The notes: generated by a model from the letters alone, not told the origin. A stretch of DNA of 64,000 bases from Agrostemma githago (GCA_958450325.1 OY288242.1:67512062-67576061), one strand, 5' to 3'. Counted from the first letter of the stretch, positions 32,524 through 45,455 are shown. Made by a program: numbers and translations.

Positions 32524-35074
32524 CTAATTCTCTTGAGACGGTTTCTCAATAAGCTTTACAAATTGGGATCTACGAGCATTTTGAGATGCGAAGTCATTAA
32601 GGATAACATCAATATCAATGTTTTGCAAAAGTTCTTTCTCGATTGATAATATTGCAAGACCGTTTAACCGTTCTTCCGACATTGACGACCTCAAGTAGCT
32701 TTTGATCAACTTTAACTTCGAAAAACTTCTTTCTGCTGATGCCACAGTTACAGGTACTGTTAGAAAAAGCCTATAAGCAATTGAAGCATTTGGATAACAA
32801 TCTGCAGATTTGACAAAATCAAGAATTTCAATAGCGCACATTAAAGTATCCGGCAAAGTAAATTGTAACACCTTCAATTCTGAATAAAGATCATTTAAAT
32901 CCACATCGGATGTATATGCAGAGTGAAAAGTTACACAACATTCTCTTAATTCCTTTTCATCCAATGACTTTAACTTCTTTGAATCAAACAAAAATCCAAA
33001 AATACTTTCAAAAGTTTTTAGTTGCTCAAATCTGCTTCTCAGAGAAGTAATTGCCATATCAACAACAACCAAGAAATATTCAAGTCGAAATACTTCTTCA
33101 GGCGATTGATTTTGTTCATCTTCTTGATTAGTTTCATCAAAATGTCTTCTTCTAATAACACGACGCTTGGTCGGAAGAGTAGGTTCAACATCCATTTCAA
33201 GTGCAATACTTTTTGCAATATTCATACAAGAAAGAAAGCCATCAACTCTAAACTTCTCAAAATATAATATGATACCTTCAACTTGTACTACGGTGGTGTC
33301 AATACACATAGATTTAGATTGCAATTTCTTACTCACCTTATTTATGGCAAATAAAATTTCATACCAAATAATCATACCAAGCAAAAACTCAAAGCTCCCA
33401 AGTGCATTATACAAACTTTCTGCTTCACTCTTTGACTTTGCATTATTATCACAAGAATCATATAAAACCGATAAAGCCAATCTTAACTCAGGTGCTTGAA
33501 ATCTAATGGCTTTAACACTTTTAATTCGACTCTCCCAACGAGTATTCGATAAAAATTTCAAAGTAAGACCAGGAACATTATCAAGCAAAATGTTCCATCT
33601 TTTGGAGGAACCGGAAAATAAAGCATATATTCGTTGAACAATTCCAAAAAATGAAACAGCTTTATATAGTGCAAGAATGCGCCATATCGCTAAGAGCAAG
33701 ATTCAAACTATGACAAGCACAAGGCATATATAATGCACTAGCGTTCACTTCAAGTAAACGTTTTTGTACACCTTGATGTTTTCCTTTCATATTTGAGCCA
33801 TTATCATAACCTTGACCTCTTACAACATCAATATTAAGATCAAGAGACTTTAAAACTTTTGTAATTCAGTGAAAAGTCCTAATCCTGTTGTATCATTCAC
33901 CTCCATAAATTCTAAAAAGTACTCTTCAATTTTTATTTTTTTCATTTGACATATTCACACAACGTACAATCAAAGTCATTTGTTCTTGATAAGCAATATC
34001 AGGAGTACAATCAAGAATAATAGAGAAATATTTTGCCTCTTTGATAATTTTGATTATAGAGTTTTTCACATTATGAGCTAGAAGAAGGATCAACTCATTT
34101 TGAATTTTATGTCCAAGATAATGATGATGAATATCACGATTTTGAATCTGCCTAACATGATCTTGCATTACCACATCAAATTCCGCAATCATTTCAATTA
34201 ATCCCAAAAAATTACCATTTTTATCTTGATATAATTTTTCTTTAGATCCTCTAAAAGCCAAATTATGAGTAGCAAGACATTTCACGGCTGAAAATATTCG
34301 AAGCAACACTTGCCTCCATCGATTTTTCTCCTTCATAATCTTTTCTTGCAAGTTTTTATCAATTGTTTCACACTTATCTAGCCTTACCCTCATTTCATTC
34401 CATGTAAACATATTATTCATATGCTCGGTACTATTTTCATGTCGTTTTAGTCTTTCACAAATACGCTTCCAATCATGTACACCATCATTTGCCAACAAAC
34501 TTTTATTATTAATAGATTTAAACAATTTGCAACAAAAACAAAACACCTTGTCAACATTTTTAGAATAAACCAATCATTTTCTATCATTAATCTCACCGTT
34601 GTTCAATTTTTTAGAAAAGTAAGCATATGAAAAATGTCTATTATCATTATCATGAGGAAAGTCAATATTCGATTCTCTTATGGGTCCTTTTTCAACTATT
34701 ATATCTCTTGTCTTATTATCAAGATTGACCCAATTCATAGGGTCGTAAATATCAATGAATGCATTAGATACATTTGGCACATCATTTGACAAACTAGGCT
34801 CATTTACAATATTTTGCTCGCTAGAGTCATTTGGCAAATTAGTCTCATTTCCAATATTCTCCTCGCTAACATCATTTGGAAAATTAGGCTTATTGTGTTC
34901 ATTTTTTTCATTGATATTTTCATTCAAACTTTGATTTGAGTCCGGTAAATTTTCATCAACGACATTTCTAACAATGAATTTATCGATAGCACCGTGTTGT
35001 GATTTTCTAAACTCCTCGTTAAGTTTCCTCCTTTTCCTTTTTTCACACCCGGATAAATGTTTTTTAGGCAACAT
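32524..35074 (-). pseudogene. hAT transposase (TTF-type zinc finger, hAT dimerisation family), broken
   Basis: Reading from 35074 leftward: a basic start (MLPKKHLSGCEKRKRRK), an N/E/S-rich linker, and then, at 34573-33926, the TTF-type zinc finger region with CFCCKLF followed by the DUF4371-type core. The last frame, 33699-32524, covers RIYALFSGSSKRW, NTRWESRIKSVKAIR and the C-terminal dimerisation domain with ERSFSKLKLIKSYLRSSMSE. A single TGA replaces the expected tryptophan codon at about 34571 between the first two frames. A frameshift in an A-run near 33940 and others between 33925 and 33700 break the middle. The 3' end is intact. It is a recent but non-functional copy of the enzyme that cuts and pastes hAT elements. 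Confidence 0.8.
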
Positions 35075-35366
35075 CGTAATTCGTAAATACTCAACTAAAT
35101 TAAGTCACTAATACCGTAAGTCCGCAATGGCGCAATACACCCATAAACATTATTACACCAAACAGCAATTCATCAAACAATTACGAGTATGATTTATGGA
35201 TTATGCAACAACAATAAAGCAAACTAATCAACTATGATTCTATGAAACCATCAAACAATTACAGATTTACCAACCTAAAGAAAATTGAAGAAAAAAAAAT
35301 AGAAGAAAAGGAAATTAGGAATTAGGAATAAGAACACTCTTAATTGGTCTAGAAGAGGCTAAGTCG

Positions 35367-38300
35367 CACTAGTACAAAAACTACTTGTGGCTTCGGTTAA
35401 AAAGGACATGGGGCTTCGATTATATGGGCGTTGTAAGTCAAGGCGTAGCATTATGTCTACGAGTTGTGGCTTCGGTTATTACCCGAAGCCAAAAAGATTT
35501 ATGGCAACGGTTATTTGTAGAAAACCGAAGCCAAAACATAGTAAAGGCTTCGGCTGTTTAAGTTGAACCGTAGCCATAAGTCAATTAAAGGCTTCGGCTG
35601 TTAATTAAGAACCGAAGCCATTTCCAAATTAAAAAATCAAAAAAAATAAAAATTACTCCATATATATATACAAAAAAAAACTGTATATTTTTGGGATGTG
35701 CTTAATGAATCCTGACCAATATTAATTACAAAAAAATTAGCACTTATATACAAAAAATCAAACACTTTAAAATAATATCCCAGTATGCGCCATCTTTGGG
35801 TACATCGGAAGAAGAATGTATATCATCGATCAAAATCCAACTTTTTCAAGCAACGAACAAAAGTACCCCTAAAAACTAATACCATATAGTAGCTTAGCAA
35901 CAAATACATGAGGTGATAGGTAGAAATCATTTCATTTGTTGTTGGCGGAATAAGATCTTGCCAGCTGTGTAACCTGTGTTACAGAAATACAAATACACTA
36001 CTTTAAATTTACAAGCAATACACATAAAAGGAACAATGAAACTTTACATCTTAGTCTATTAATTCTAGTAGTGAGAACGGTAAATTCTAGTCAATGGGTC
36101 ACAAAGTACAATCAACTAATCACAACTTTTATAACTTCGTTCAAAACCACACTAGTTAAATTATAAAAGTAATGACGACCACAATATAAAAATTAGGGAG
36201 TATAAAAAGAGTAAGACACCCATGTTGTTTAGTTAGTCATACACTAATGTCATTGGCTTGGTCTTAACCAATTTTAAAAGAGAAAAGTCATGGGAAGTAA
36301 GCTAGGACAAACTAGACCAAGAGCATAAAACCCGTATTTGACCCGAAATGCAACTTGTATAAAACCCGTATTTTTAAACATGAAATACACCCGACCCATA
36401 TTTTATCCGAGCCCGAAAATCAATCACCTGGTCCTTTTGAAATTTCTAGGTGTGAGGCTAAGAAAGTTAAATTAGGAAACATGTGAGCTTACCTCTCGAG
36501 TGTGACGACTGTTCATGGAATAAACATCAAGCTTTTTATTATGCTTCTGGAATCATCATTGAAGCATCTGATGGTTTAGCTTCAATTTTCTACACACAAA
36601 TAAATATTAAGAATACATAGGCCAATATGAAGTCAGATAGCATAAGAGCATTCATCTTGTGCCAAATAGATGGCACTTACACAAAAGTCAAATGCATTCA
36701 CACAATAGATAGAACATCACGTGTGTGATTGAGAGAGAACACAGGTGTAGATACTTTCATAAAAGACATACCTTATTCTTTTTATTATTGTACCTGAGGA
36801 TCTGGAGGGGTCTCATTTTGGACAAGAATACGCTCTATACACGCCCCTTAACAAATGACAACACATTCCCTCAATATCTCATCCATTAGCTATCAGAATA
36901 ATCAAAATAATTAATAACGGGGAACATTTTGAGATGAAAGCCTAATTTTTGTGCCTATCTTCAACCTCTGACCTAATAGTTGTAAGCAATAACAAGAACA
37001 CGAATAAATACGAAGCTAAAACTTATGGAATGAATTTAAATTTGGGAACCACAAACAAGAGAGCGAATTTAATAATCAGGACAAAATCCTCTTTGCTAAA
37101 AATGAACTTTCTAGACACCTACATTCAAACTAATGTCTGAGTGTCAAGTAACGTACATAGTTATGTAAGATGATACATACAGTTGGTGTAAGACACATAA
37201 CGATGAGTTTCGATATGTTTTACAAGGTGAGGAAAAAAGGGATAGACATATTCTTACCTCTTTCTGTGTAAAACTTTCATCGGCATCCGCCTTAACATGT
37301 ACTTCTGATGTCTGCTAGTATAAAAAAAATTAGAATGTATATGAAGATAGAGATAAGGTAACAGAAACCAAATATATACATCACCACCCAAAATTAACAA
37401 AATTAAAACATTCAGCTGAGCTGACTTTAAGGGCAGACAACTTTTGTTTTCCTCTCCGAAAGCCTTTATCTTTCGAATCAATGGCAGCGAGCCCAAATTT
37501 CAATTACAATGAACACTAAGACAAAGCAATAAAAATGAAATTTAAATCAATTACAGCTACAACAACTAGAATTGGAAGGGACAAAGCAAAATAAGAAGCA
37601 GAACCTCAAATAGTAGCAGCCCTGCTACAAAGAATAAACAAGCCTACATCTATCTCGAACTCTGGCCTGTATTCGTGTTATTTAGTTAAAGAGAACAACA
37701 ACCTTGCACCATCCAAAACAGTAGCTAATAATAGTCCATTAAAGTTAACAAATACGGAATAATACAATTAAACCAACAAAAACATTTAGAACAAAGTCGC
37801 CATAATCTAAATGGAACCAATCGACAAAGGCATGTAGAAGAATCAATTAACAAGTACAATTAAAATCAAACCTTAGCTAGAATCTCAGAAATATTAAGTC
37901 CTAAAAATTGAATAGGAGACGACCATGGAATAAGAAGCTCTAGTATTCAAAAACCTAACAAAAAATCTATTCAAATAAGAGAACGCTTGTTAAGTTGCTT
38001 CGAAACACATATTGATATTCTTTTAGTGGAGAAAAATCAATTTGCCCTATTCAATTGCTAAAACGAAGAGCGAAAATTACCTGGCAACGACCATGACAGT
38101 CTGGAACGAAAGACGAGAACGACTGAGTGGGTCGGCCAACAGGGATAGCTAGATAAGGTAGCAGGTATGCATAGGTAAATCCAGTGGCAGTGGTAGCAGG
38201 TATGCATAGAATGAATGTTTGGAAGGTGAACGGAAGATTAGGTGATGGGGGTTGATTAGAATGAATTGTGCTACAGATATGGGGAAAGATTTAATCGAGG

Positions 38301-38705
38301 GTATAGATCCATCTCCTTGCCCAAAGAAGTTTGGAATTTTCGAGTTTGCGCACCAGTGTAAATTTTTTTAGGGTTAGGAACCTGCATTTTACGAAGGAGA
38401 AATGAAAAAAATGAGTGAGGAGAAATTGGGGACAGATTTTATATATACACATATATTCGCTTCGCTTCTATCTAGAACCGTAGCCATTCATTTCTGCATT
38501 CAGTTTTTTAAAACAACTGAAACCTTTTTGTACATGCTTTTGGCTTCAGTCTTATTGGAGAAACGTAACTGTTTGTTTTTGGCTTCGATTGTTTAAAAAC
38601 AAGCGTAGCCACTTTATAAATCCTATTCTATCCACATAAAAGGTTGCGGTTATTAACAACAACCGAAGCCTTTTCTATTAGCCAAATCTAGTTTTTCTAC
38701 TAGTG
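35367..38705. mobile_element. Non-autonomous CACTA-like element
   Basis: The left end CACTAGTACAAAAACTAC is answered on the minus strand at the right end by CACTAGTAGAAAAACTAG. The 3-bp TSD TCG at 35364-35366 and 38706-38708 is perfect, as expected for CACTA. Both subterminal 250-bp regions repeat GGCTTCGG/CCGAAGCC in both orientations. The 3.3-kb interior is AT-rich with no transposase motif and no ORF worth naming. It belongs to a family different from 11761-15911. Confidence 0.8.
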
Positions 38706-38708
38706 TCG

Positions 38709-39121
38709 CCTAAGTGTCGGAGAGACCGGAGTCCGGAGACGGCAAGACCACCGGCGAATCGGCGATAACGGCGGACGACAACGACGTTCCAGCCGCCAAT
38801 GGGGCCCTTACGAATTTTAATGGATGATTTTTTATTTTTTGTTTTGCAAGAATTGAAGGGTTTGAGAATTAAGATCCTTTGATTTTTTGTTTTTTGGGAA
38901 AGTAACGTTAGATTAAGAATTTTTATTGGAAGTTGGAATTTGGAAGGAGAGGAGAAAGGTTTGTGTGGACCCCAAAATCTTTTGGGATTTCTTTCTTTCA
39001 GTAAGTCTCCCGTATTTCCATTTTTTTTGGTTTCTAATTTTTTTTTCTTTTCAATATGGGCCCTCTCCAGGACTGGGTCCATGGCGGCTGCCCCTCCAAA
39101 TATGCCATTGGGCCGGGCCTG
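38709..39121 (-). mobile_element. 5' terminal region of the hAT element
   Basis: Untranslated end of the hAT element beyond the CACTA-like insertion, GC-rich near 38709-38810, ending in the terminal inverted repeat. ORFs on both strands are not supported as genes. Confidence 0.6.
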
Positions 39122-39129
39122 ATCATATG

Positions 39130-40743
39130 ACACCAACTATTTGCCTCAAAGCCCAAGTCCGACTTGATAGCAATGTTAAGCAAACCAGACTGAATCTGTG
39201 GATAACTGTTACCCACCTACTCAGTCCACACACATCGGCAAAGCACCGCTTAGGCAGTCACTTCAACCAATGGTATGAAATTGTTGTAGTGGTCAATTCT
39301 GGAAAGGCAATACTTAATATTTGTGTGAGGGATTAAATGTAATATGGGTCCTAACCATGTTGCTAGGTCAACTTACAAGGCAACCTAAGCACACAAGTCA
39401 CAAGTCTCAAACAAAAAAAAACATGCATCATATGACATAATAATTCAATTGTTACTAGTGATTTGTGTATAAAACAAGTTAAAAGATCCCATATTTTGAT
39501 TCATAATCATATTACAATTCATAATTGCTATTTTGTTTGAACAATTTCACCAATATCTTTCATTTTTCCAACTATGAGAAACAATTTCCCACCCGGAAAA
39601 ATTGAATGGATATACAAAACTCGATTCACAATCGATATGCAACTTATAATTGTCATATAGATGAATAATTCATCAAAATCAAAAAGGACTCGAGAAACTC
39701 TTTTCCGGACCCATTTATGATAACATGATAATTAAAATGCACAAAATTATTTAGCCGATTTAGAAAAATAATTTTTCATTGTTTCGGAAAAATAAAAGTA
39801 TAATCCGTGTTTGATTCATAATCAACACACAAACGCGAGAAAACAACTTTTCTTAAAAGCGTCGCTCGACCCGACACCATGTCGTCCGAGTAAATATTGT
39901 GTCGTCTTGGTCAAACCTTTGCCACCCGTGTCATCCTGTTCCGACCGGGACACACCCGTGCCTACCGAGTCGTACTCGTGCCAACCGAGTCACACCTGTT
40001 CCGACCGAGTCATACTCGTGTCATCCTCGTTTCGTTCCGTCTCCACCAAAATTAAAACGAATCTTGTCGTAATCTTATTAGGTCTCATCATCAACGATAA
40101 ATTCTTGTAATTTTACGTTCCCAATTTCAATCGAATCTTGACTAATCTAATTAGTCACATCATCAACAAGGAAATTGAGAATAATAATAATAATAATGGG
40201 TCAAATTTAGGGCACACTAAATTAAAAATAATCAATATTAGATCTTAAATTAATTTCGATAGTCAATTATAGAATTTAACAATTTAAATTCACATGATAA
40301 ACCCTAAACAAGAAGCGAGTGAAACAAAACTTCGTAGATAACGTTCATTCTTGGAATACAGTTGAATATTGAATCAGTACGTATACTGATGTGAATGATT
40401 ATCACATAATCACCAATACCGAGTATAAAAGCCAAGATAGATATATAAACATCTTAATGTGATTGCACGACACAGAGGCATCAAGAAATACAATCAAATT
40501 AATATACATGCTTCACGGAGCATAGGACAATCAACAACCATTATATAATCAAATTAATATAATCAAAGATATAAAATATGTGAAGTTGACTTAAACCATT
40601 ATACTTTCCTCACGGAGTAAATAACTTGCTAGAACAATTCTAAGCGATAAACAAATACAATCAAATTAATACGCGGGTGAATCCCTCATAACCAATTATG
40701 AGACATAGATTCACGTCTATCTGATTAATACTACGTAACAGAG
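39130..40743 (-). mobile_element. Non-coding interior (5' part) of the copia-type element
   Basis: A 1.6-kb leader region between the hAT TSD and the primer-binding site. It includes a region of CCGAGTCAYACYYGT-type short repeats at 39930-40025 and AT-rich sequence. No gag ORF was found. Confidence 0.6.
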
Positions 40744-40755
40744 GCTCTGATACCA
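40744..40755 (-). other. Primer-binding site, initiator tRNA-Met type
   Basis: The minus strand reads TGGTATCAGAGC, the usual Ty1/copia site. One base separates it from the LTR end. Confidence 0.9.
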
Positions 40756-40756
40756 C

Positions 40757-41443
40757 TGAAGGGTTACAACCCTTAAACCCAAGGACCTATTACGAGTATT
40801 AACCGAAAAGACAAAAGTAGAGGGACAACAATTATACCTTATTTGCAGCGGAACAACGTATTAATAAGAAGTATAATAAACCCATAAATATATATATAAT
40901 CTCCACGGACGGAATAAATAATTTTCACGGACAGAATAAAGCACCCCAAACGTGATGCCTTCTCTGGTATCCACACGGGTACGGAACTGCGACGTATATG
41001 CTAGTATAAAAGGTACGTGAGACCATCTCAAAACTTTTCTATATCTCTCTTGTAACTCTTTATAAGACGAATATATATTATGAGTCAATACTCTTTATTC
41101 CATATATTGGTTCATCATATGAAGCTCCTTATATAGGAGATGAGAAGGTAGAATTAGGTTATTCCCATAACTCTAATTACCATAATTAGATTATTAGTAT
41201 AAATCTAATTACCATAACCCGACAACGCAGCTGGGTCCGTATTACTACTGACCCGATATATTTAATATATCGATATATATTAATAATATCCCGTACACAT
41301 TGTGTGTGACCCAATGGGCCCACTTAAGACTACCAGACACGTAACTCATTTACATGTCAACCCGATATCGACCTCTAGCAAGGCATATCGGATACATAGA
41401 CTTAAGCGGGTTAATCCGTAGGACAGTGGACATAACTCTTTCA
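40757..41443 (-). mobile_element. 5' LTR of the 14-kb copia-type element
   Basis: 687 bp, TG...CA on the plus strand. The minus-strand TATA CTATATAAGG is near 41128-41137. It lacks a few small insertions seen in the 3' LTR but is otherwise nearly the same, which implies a fairly recent insertion. Confidence 0.85.
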
Positions 41444-41448
41444 GCTAC

Positions 41449-41578
41449 TCCATTAACATCTACCATGTTGACTAATCCCATAATTCCTGATATGTTAAAA
41501 TTTGACCCGTTTGACGGAAAAAAATCATAAAATGTGGTCCAACAAAATTGACTTTTTTCTGGACGCACCATACCATAT
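41449..41578 (+). pseudogene. Copia-type gag start of the outer element
   Basis: Joined to 27425-27451 across the copia insertion, the frame reads TPLTSTMLTNPIIPDMLKFD then PFDGKKS and a stop. This strongly resembles the beginning of Ty1/copia gag, where a F(D/N)G(K/T)NY motif follows shortly after the start. The next codons in another frame (KMWSNKIDFFL-like) continue the resemblance, so a frameshift sits after PFDGK. The gene is lost after the hAT insertion at 41587. Confidence 0.5.
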
Positions 41579-41781
41579 CACACTACCAGGGACGAAGCTA
41601 CCTTTAGGCAAACATGGGCCATGGCCCCAGGTCTTTTTTTAGAATAAGTATTGAATAACTGCAATTACATACGTAAGTATGATGTGTTATCTCAGTTGAT
41701 TGATGAAGATAATGTAGGAATTGCATGGAGAGGGCTTGGGTTCAAGCCCCCATTCTATCATTTTCCTTTCTTTTGTGTTTA

Positions 41782-44700
41782 CTAGATTAAAGCATGTGCA
41801 CTGCGCGGGTTAGTTGGCTTAATTACATTGATGATGTACATTCGTTAAATAAGAAACTTAATCAAACTATGTCATTACAATAAATAAGATGATCACATGA
41901 TATTAGTAATCAAACTTAATTTCAACTGAATTTATAGTCTTAACTCTTAAGAGCTTATTTTAAAACTCAAAGAACAGATGATTGCTCTTATTTATAATAT
42001 AAAATTTCATCACCTTATATCTAAGAACGAATGAATTTTTTAATTGATATCTAAGAATGAAAGATTAGTCTTATTTATAATATAAGATCCTATCGCCTCA
42101 TCATAATTTTTCGATGTAGGATAATTTACTCAAGTTTCATAGTCTTAAGATCTGCTTTTAAGATCCAAAAAAACGCACGATTACTCTTATTTATAATATA
42201 GAATCATCGCCTTATTTTAATATTTTCAATGTGGGATAATTTTAGGTTTGTAGTCTTTTTAAAAGCTTTTTAAGACTAAAAAGATTGTTGGTTGATATTT
42301 ATAACCGAAAAATGACTCATTTATGATATAGAATTTCATCACCTCATCATAATTTTTCAATGTGTATAATTTAGTTAATTAAAGTTTATAGTTTTAAGAG
42401 CTATTTTTAAGACATAAAAGAATTTGTATTTATATCTTAGTTAAAAGGAATTACTGTTATTTACATAATAAAAAAAATCACCTTATTATAATTTTTTGAT
42501 GTGGGATAATTTTACTTAAATTTATTTAAGTTTAAATATAGTCTAATCAAGAACTTTTAATTATAGACGAATGATTACACTAATTTATAATATATAGAAT
42601 TTCGATGTGGGATAAATATACTTTAACTATATAGTCTTAGTCTTAGGAACTTCTTTTTAGTCTCAAAAGATTGTTGGTTAATATCTAAGAACGAAAGATT
42701 ACATAGAATTCTATCACCTCATTATAATTCTTTGATATGTGATCATCTAATTTAACTTTATTTGTAGTCTTATTAAAAACTTTTTTTTAAGACTAAAAAG
42801 TTTTTTGTTGATATATATGAACGAATGATTAGTCTTATTTATAATATAGATTTACATTACCTTATCATAATTTAGAGAAACGGTTACTTTTATTTATATA
42901 ATAGAATTCCATCGTATTATCATACTCTCTTCGGTCACAAATATTAAGGTGAGGGGTATTTTAATAGTGAACGAAGAGAATATGATAATACGATGGACTT
43001 CTATTATATAAATAAAAGTTTATAGTCTTAAGAGTGTTTTAAGACTCAAGAGTGTTTTTAAGACTCAAAATAGAAGGGGTATAATTTTTCGACGTTGGAT
43101 AATTACTTAAGTTTATAATCTTAAGAGTTTTTTAAGACTCAAAAGATTTTGATTGATATCTAAGAACAAATAATTAGTCTTTATATACTATAGAATTTCA
43201 TCACCTTATTATAATTTGTCGGTGCGGGATAATTTAACTAAAATTTGTAGCCTTATTTATAATATAGAATCATTACCGTAACTTATTTTAATTGTTTCGA
43301 TGTGGGATAATTTTAAGTTTATAGTCTTATTAAGACCTTTTTTAAAATCAAAAGTTTTTTTAAAAAAACTACAAATTCATGACCTCATCATAATTTTAAA
43401 AAAATGATATAAAATTTCATCATAGTTTTTTAAAAAAACAAAAGTTTTTTTGTTGGTTGATATTTAAAAACAATGATTACTTTTAGTTGATGTCTAAGGA
43501 ATTTTTTTTATTAGTTCTATTTATAATATAGAATTCCATCATCTTATTATAATTTTTTTTAAGTGTATAGTCTTAACAACTATTTTAAGACTCAAAAGAT
43601 TTATGTTTGATGAAACTTTATGATTTTTTGAATGTGGATAGTTTTACTTAAGTTTATATAGTATTAATATATATTTTAAGACTCAAAAGATTTTTGGTTA
43701 ATATCTAAGAGCACGTGATTACTACGGAGTACATACTCCATTATTTATAATATAGAAATCTATCGTTTTATTATAATTTGTCGATGTGGGATAATTTAAC
43801 TAAATTGTGTATCCTTATTTATAATATAAAATCATCACCGTATCTTATTTTAATTGTTTCGATGTGAGATAATTTTAAGTTCATAGTCTTATTAAGACCT
43901 TTTTTGAAACTCAAAATATTGTTGATTTTTTAAAAACTCAAAAGAGAGGGAGTATAATTTTTCGATGTGAGATAATTTACTTAAGTTTATAAACTTAAAG
44001 AATTTTTTAAGACTCAAAAATTTTTGATTGATATCTAATAACAAATAATTAGCTTAGTCTTATTTATAATATAGAAATTCATCGTTTTATTATAATTTGT
44101 CGATGTGGGATAATTTAACCAAAATTTGTTTTCTTATTTATAATATAGAATCATAACCGTACCTTATTTTAATTGTTTTGATGCGGGATAATTTTTAGTT
44201 TGTAGTCTTATTAAGATCTTTTTTAAACTCAATATATTATTGGTTGATATTTAAAAACAATGATTACTCTTATTTAGTAGAAATTCATAATCTCATCATA
44301 ATTTTTCATTGTGAGCGAATTACTTAAGTTGGTTGATGTTTAAGGAAGAATTATTATGTCTTACTTATAATATATAATTTCTTCTCCTTATTATAATTTT
44401 TTACTTAAGTGTATAGTCTTAAGAACGTTTTTAAGACTTAAAAAAATTTGGTTTGATGAAACTTTATAATTTTTCGAATGTGGGATAGTTTTATAAGTTT
44501 ATAGTCTTTATATATTTTTAAAACTCAAAAGATTTTTGGTTAATATCTAAGAGCACATAATTACTCTTATTTATAATATAAATTTTCATCACCTCATCAT
44601 AATTTTTTGATGTAAGATAATTTACTTACGATTATAGTCTTAAAATCTCTTTTTAAAACTAAAAAAAGTACGTCCTTACTTTTGATTATATAGAATTTCA

Positions 44701-45455
44701 TCACTCCATAATAATTTTTCAATGTGAAATGATTTTAAGTTTGTAGTCTTATATATTAAAAGTTTTTTTAAGAGTTAAAAGTTTTTTGTCGATATTTAAA
44801 ATTGAATGATTACTATTATTATTATTATAATATAGAATTACATCACCCCATCATAATTTTTATTTAAATTTTTTTCTTGGTCGATATTTATTTAAACCGA
44901 ATGATTACTCTTCTTTATAATATAAAATTTCATCACCTCATCATAATTTTTCAATATAGGATAATTACTTAAGGTTTATAGTTTTAGGAACTCCTTTTGA
45001 GATTCAAAAGATAATTACCTAAGGTTTATAGTCTTAGGAACTCTTTTTGAGATTCAAAAAACTTTTGATAGATATCGAAGAACGAATTATTACTCTTTAT
45101 TTATAATATAGAATTTCATCACCATATTATAATTCATCGATGTGGGATAATTTTAAAACTGTTATATGTGATAAATTCATTACATAATGTGAAACAAATA
45201 ATATGAAATTTATACTCTAATGAAAGCATTTTTTACCACAAATATAATTATTTTATTTTTATAATTTATTTTACGATAATGTTTTTCAAAAATGAACTCT
45301 AAAGGTTTTTAACTAAGAATGGTAAAACATCCCATTAATATGATAAATTAAATATATATTATAATTATTAAAAGATTCTCTAGTTGATTTTTTTTATTAT
45401 TTATGATACTTTCCTAATTTGAGGTTTGATGAAACGGACCAATGAGATCGCTCGA
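41782..45455 (-). mobile_element. Helitron-like element A, made of degenerate tandem repeats
   Basis: On the minus strand the 3' end is CTAG followed by T, preceded by a mutated GC-rich hairpin, as in Helitrons. The probable 5' end is TCGAGCGATCTC near 45455. The interior consists of about 25 imperfect copies of a 105-170-bp unit containing ATAGTCTTAAGAGC, GATGTGGGATAATTT and TTATTTATAATATAGAATTT in fixed order. There is no Rep/helicase gene, so it is non-autonomous. Confidence 0.6.
42886..43019. repeat. 53-bp arm inverted repeat (fold-back)
   Basis: 42886-42938 and 42967-43019 are reverse complements with only a few mismatches, around a 28-bp loop. The inner arm words CTCTTCGGTCAC/GTGAACGAAGAG resemble Stowaway-type MITE ends. 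It lies inside Helitron-like element A. Confidence 0.75.

Larger units (their letters stand above)
32351..39121 (-). mobile_element. hAT DNA transposon with broken transposase, split by a CACTA-like element
   Basis: Perfect 8-bp TSD ATCATATG at 32343-32350 and 39122-39129. Terminal inverted repeats are CAGGGCCGGTCC on the left and CAGGCCCGGCCC read inward from the right. The transposase gene lies at 32524-35074 on the minus strand. A GC-rich 5' region near the right end contains a CACTA-like insertion at 35367-38705. Without that, the element is about 3.4 kb, close to full length for this clade. Confidence 0.9.
27452..41443 (-). mobile_element. 14-kb copia-type LTR element without coding capacity
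   Basis: The two LTRs (27452-28154 and 40757-41443) are colinear and highly similar. They belong to the same family as the solo LTR at 7815-18827. The TSD GCTAC is perfect at 27447-27451 and 41444-41448. On the minus strand the order is 5' LTR, primer-binding site, interior, polypurine tract, 3' LTR. A hAT element occupies 32351-39121; without it the element is about 7.2 kb. The remaining interior (28168-32342 and 39130-40743) shows no gag, protease, integrase or reverse transcriptase motif, so it is a large retrotransposon derivative. Confidence 0.85.

Noticed and set aside
38678..39336. Overlapping ORFs on both strands at the hAT right end
   Set aside because: They cross the CACTA border, the hAT terminus and its TSD, so cannot be one gene.
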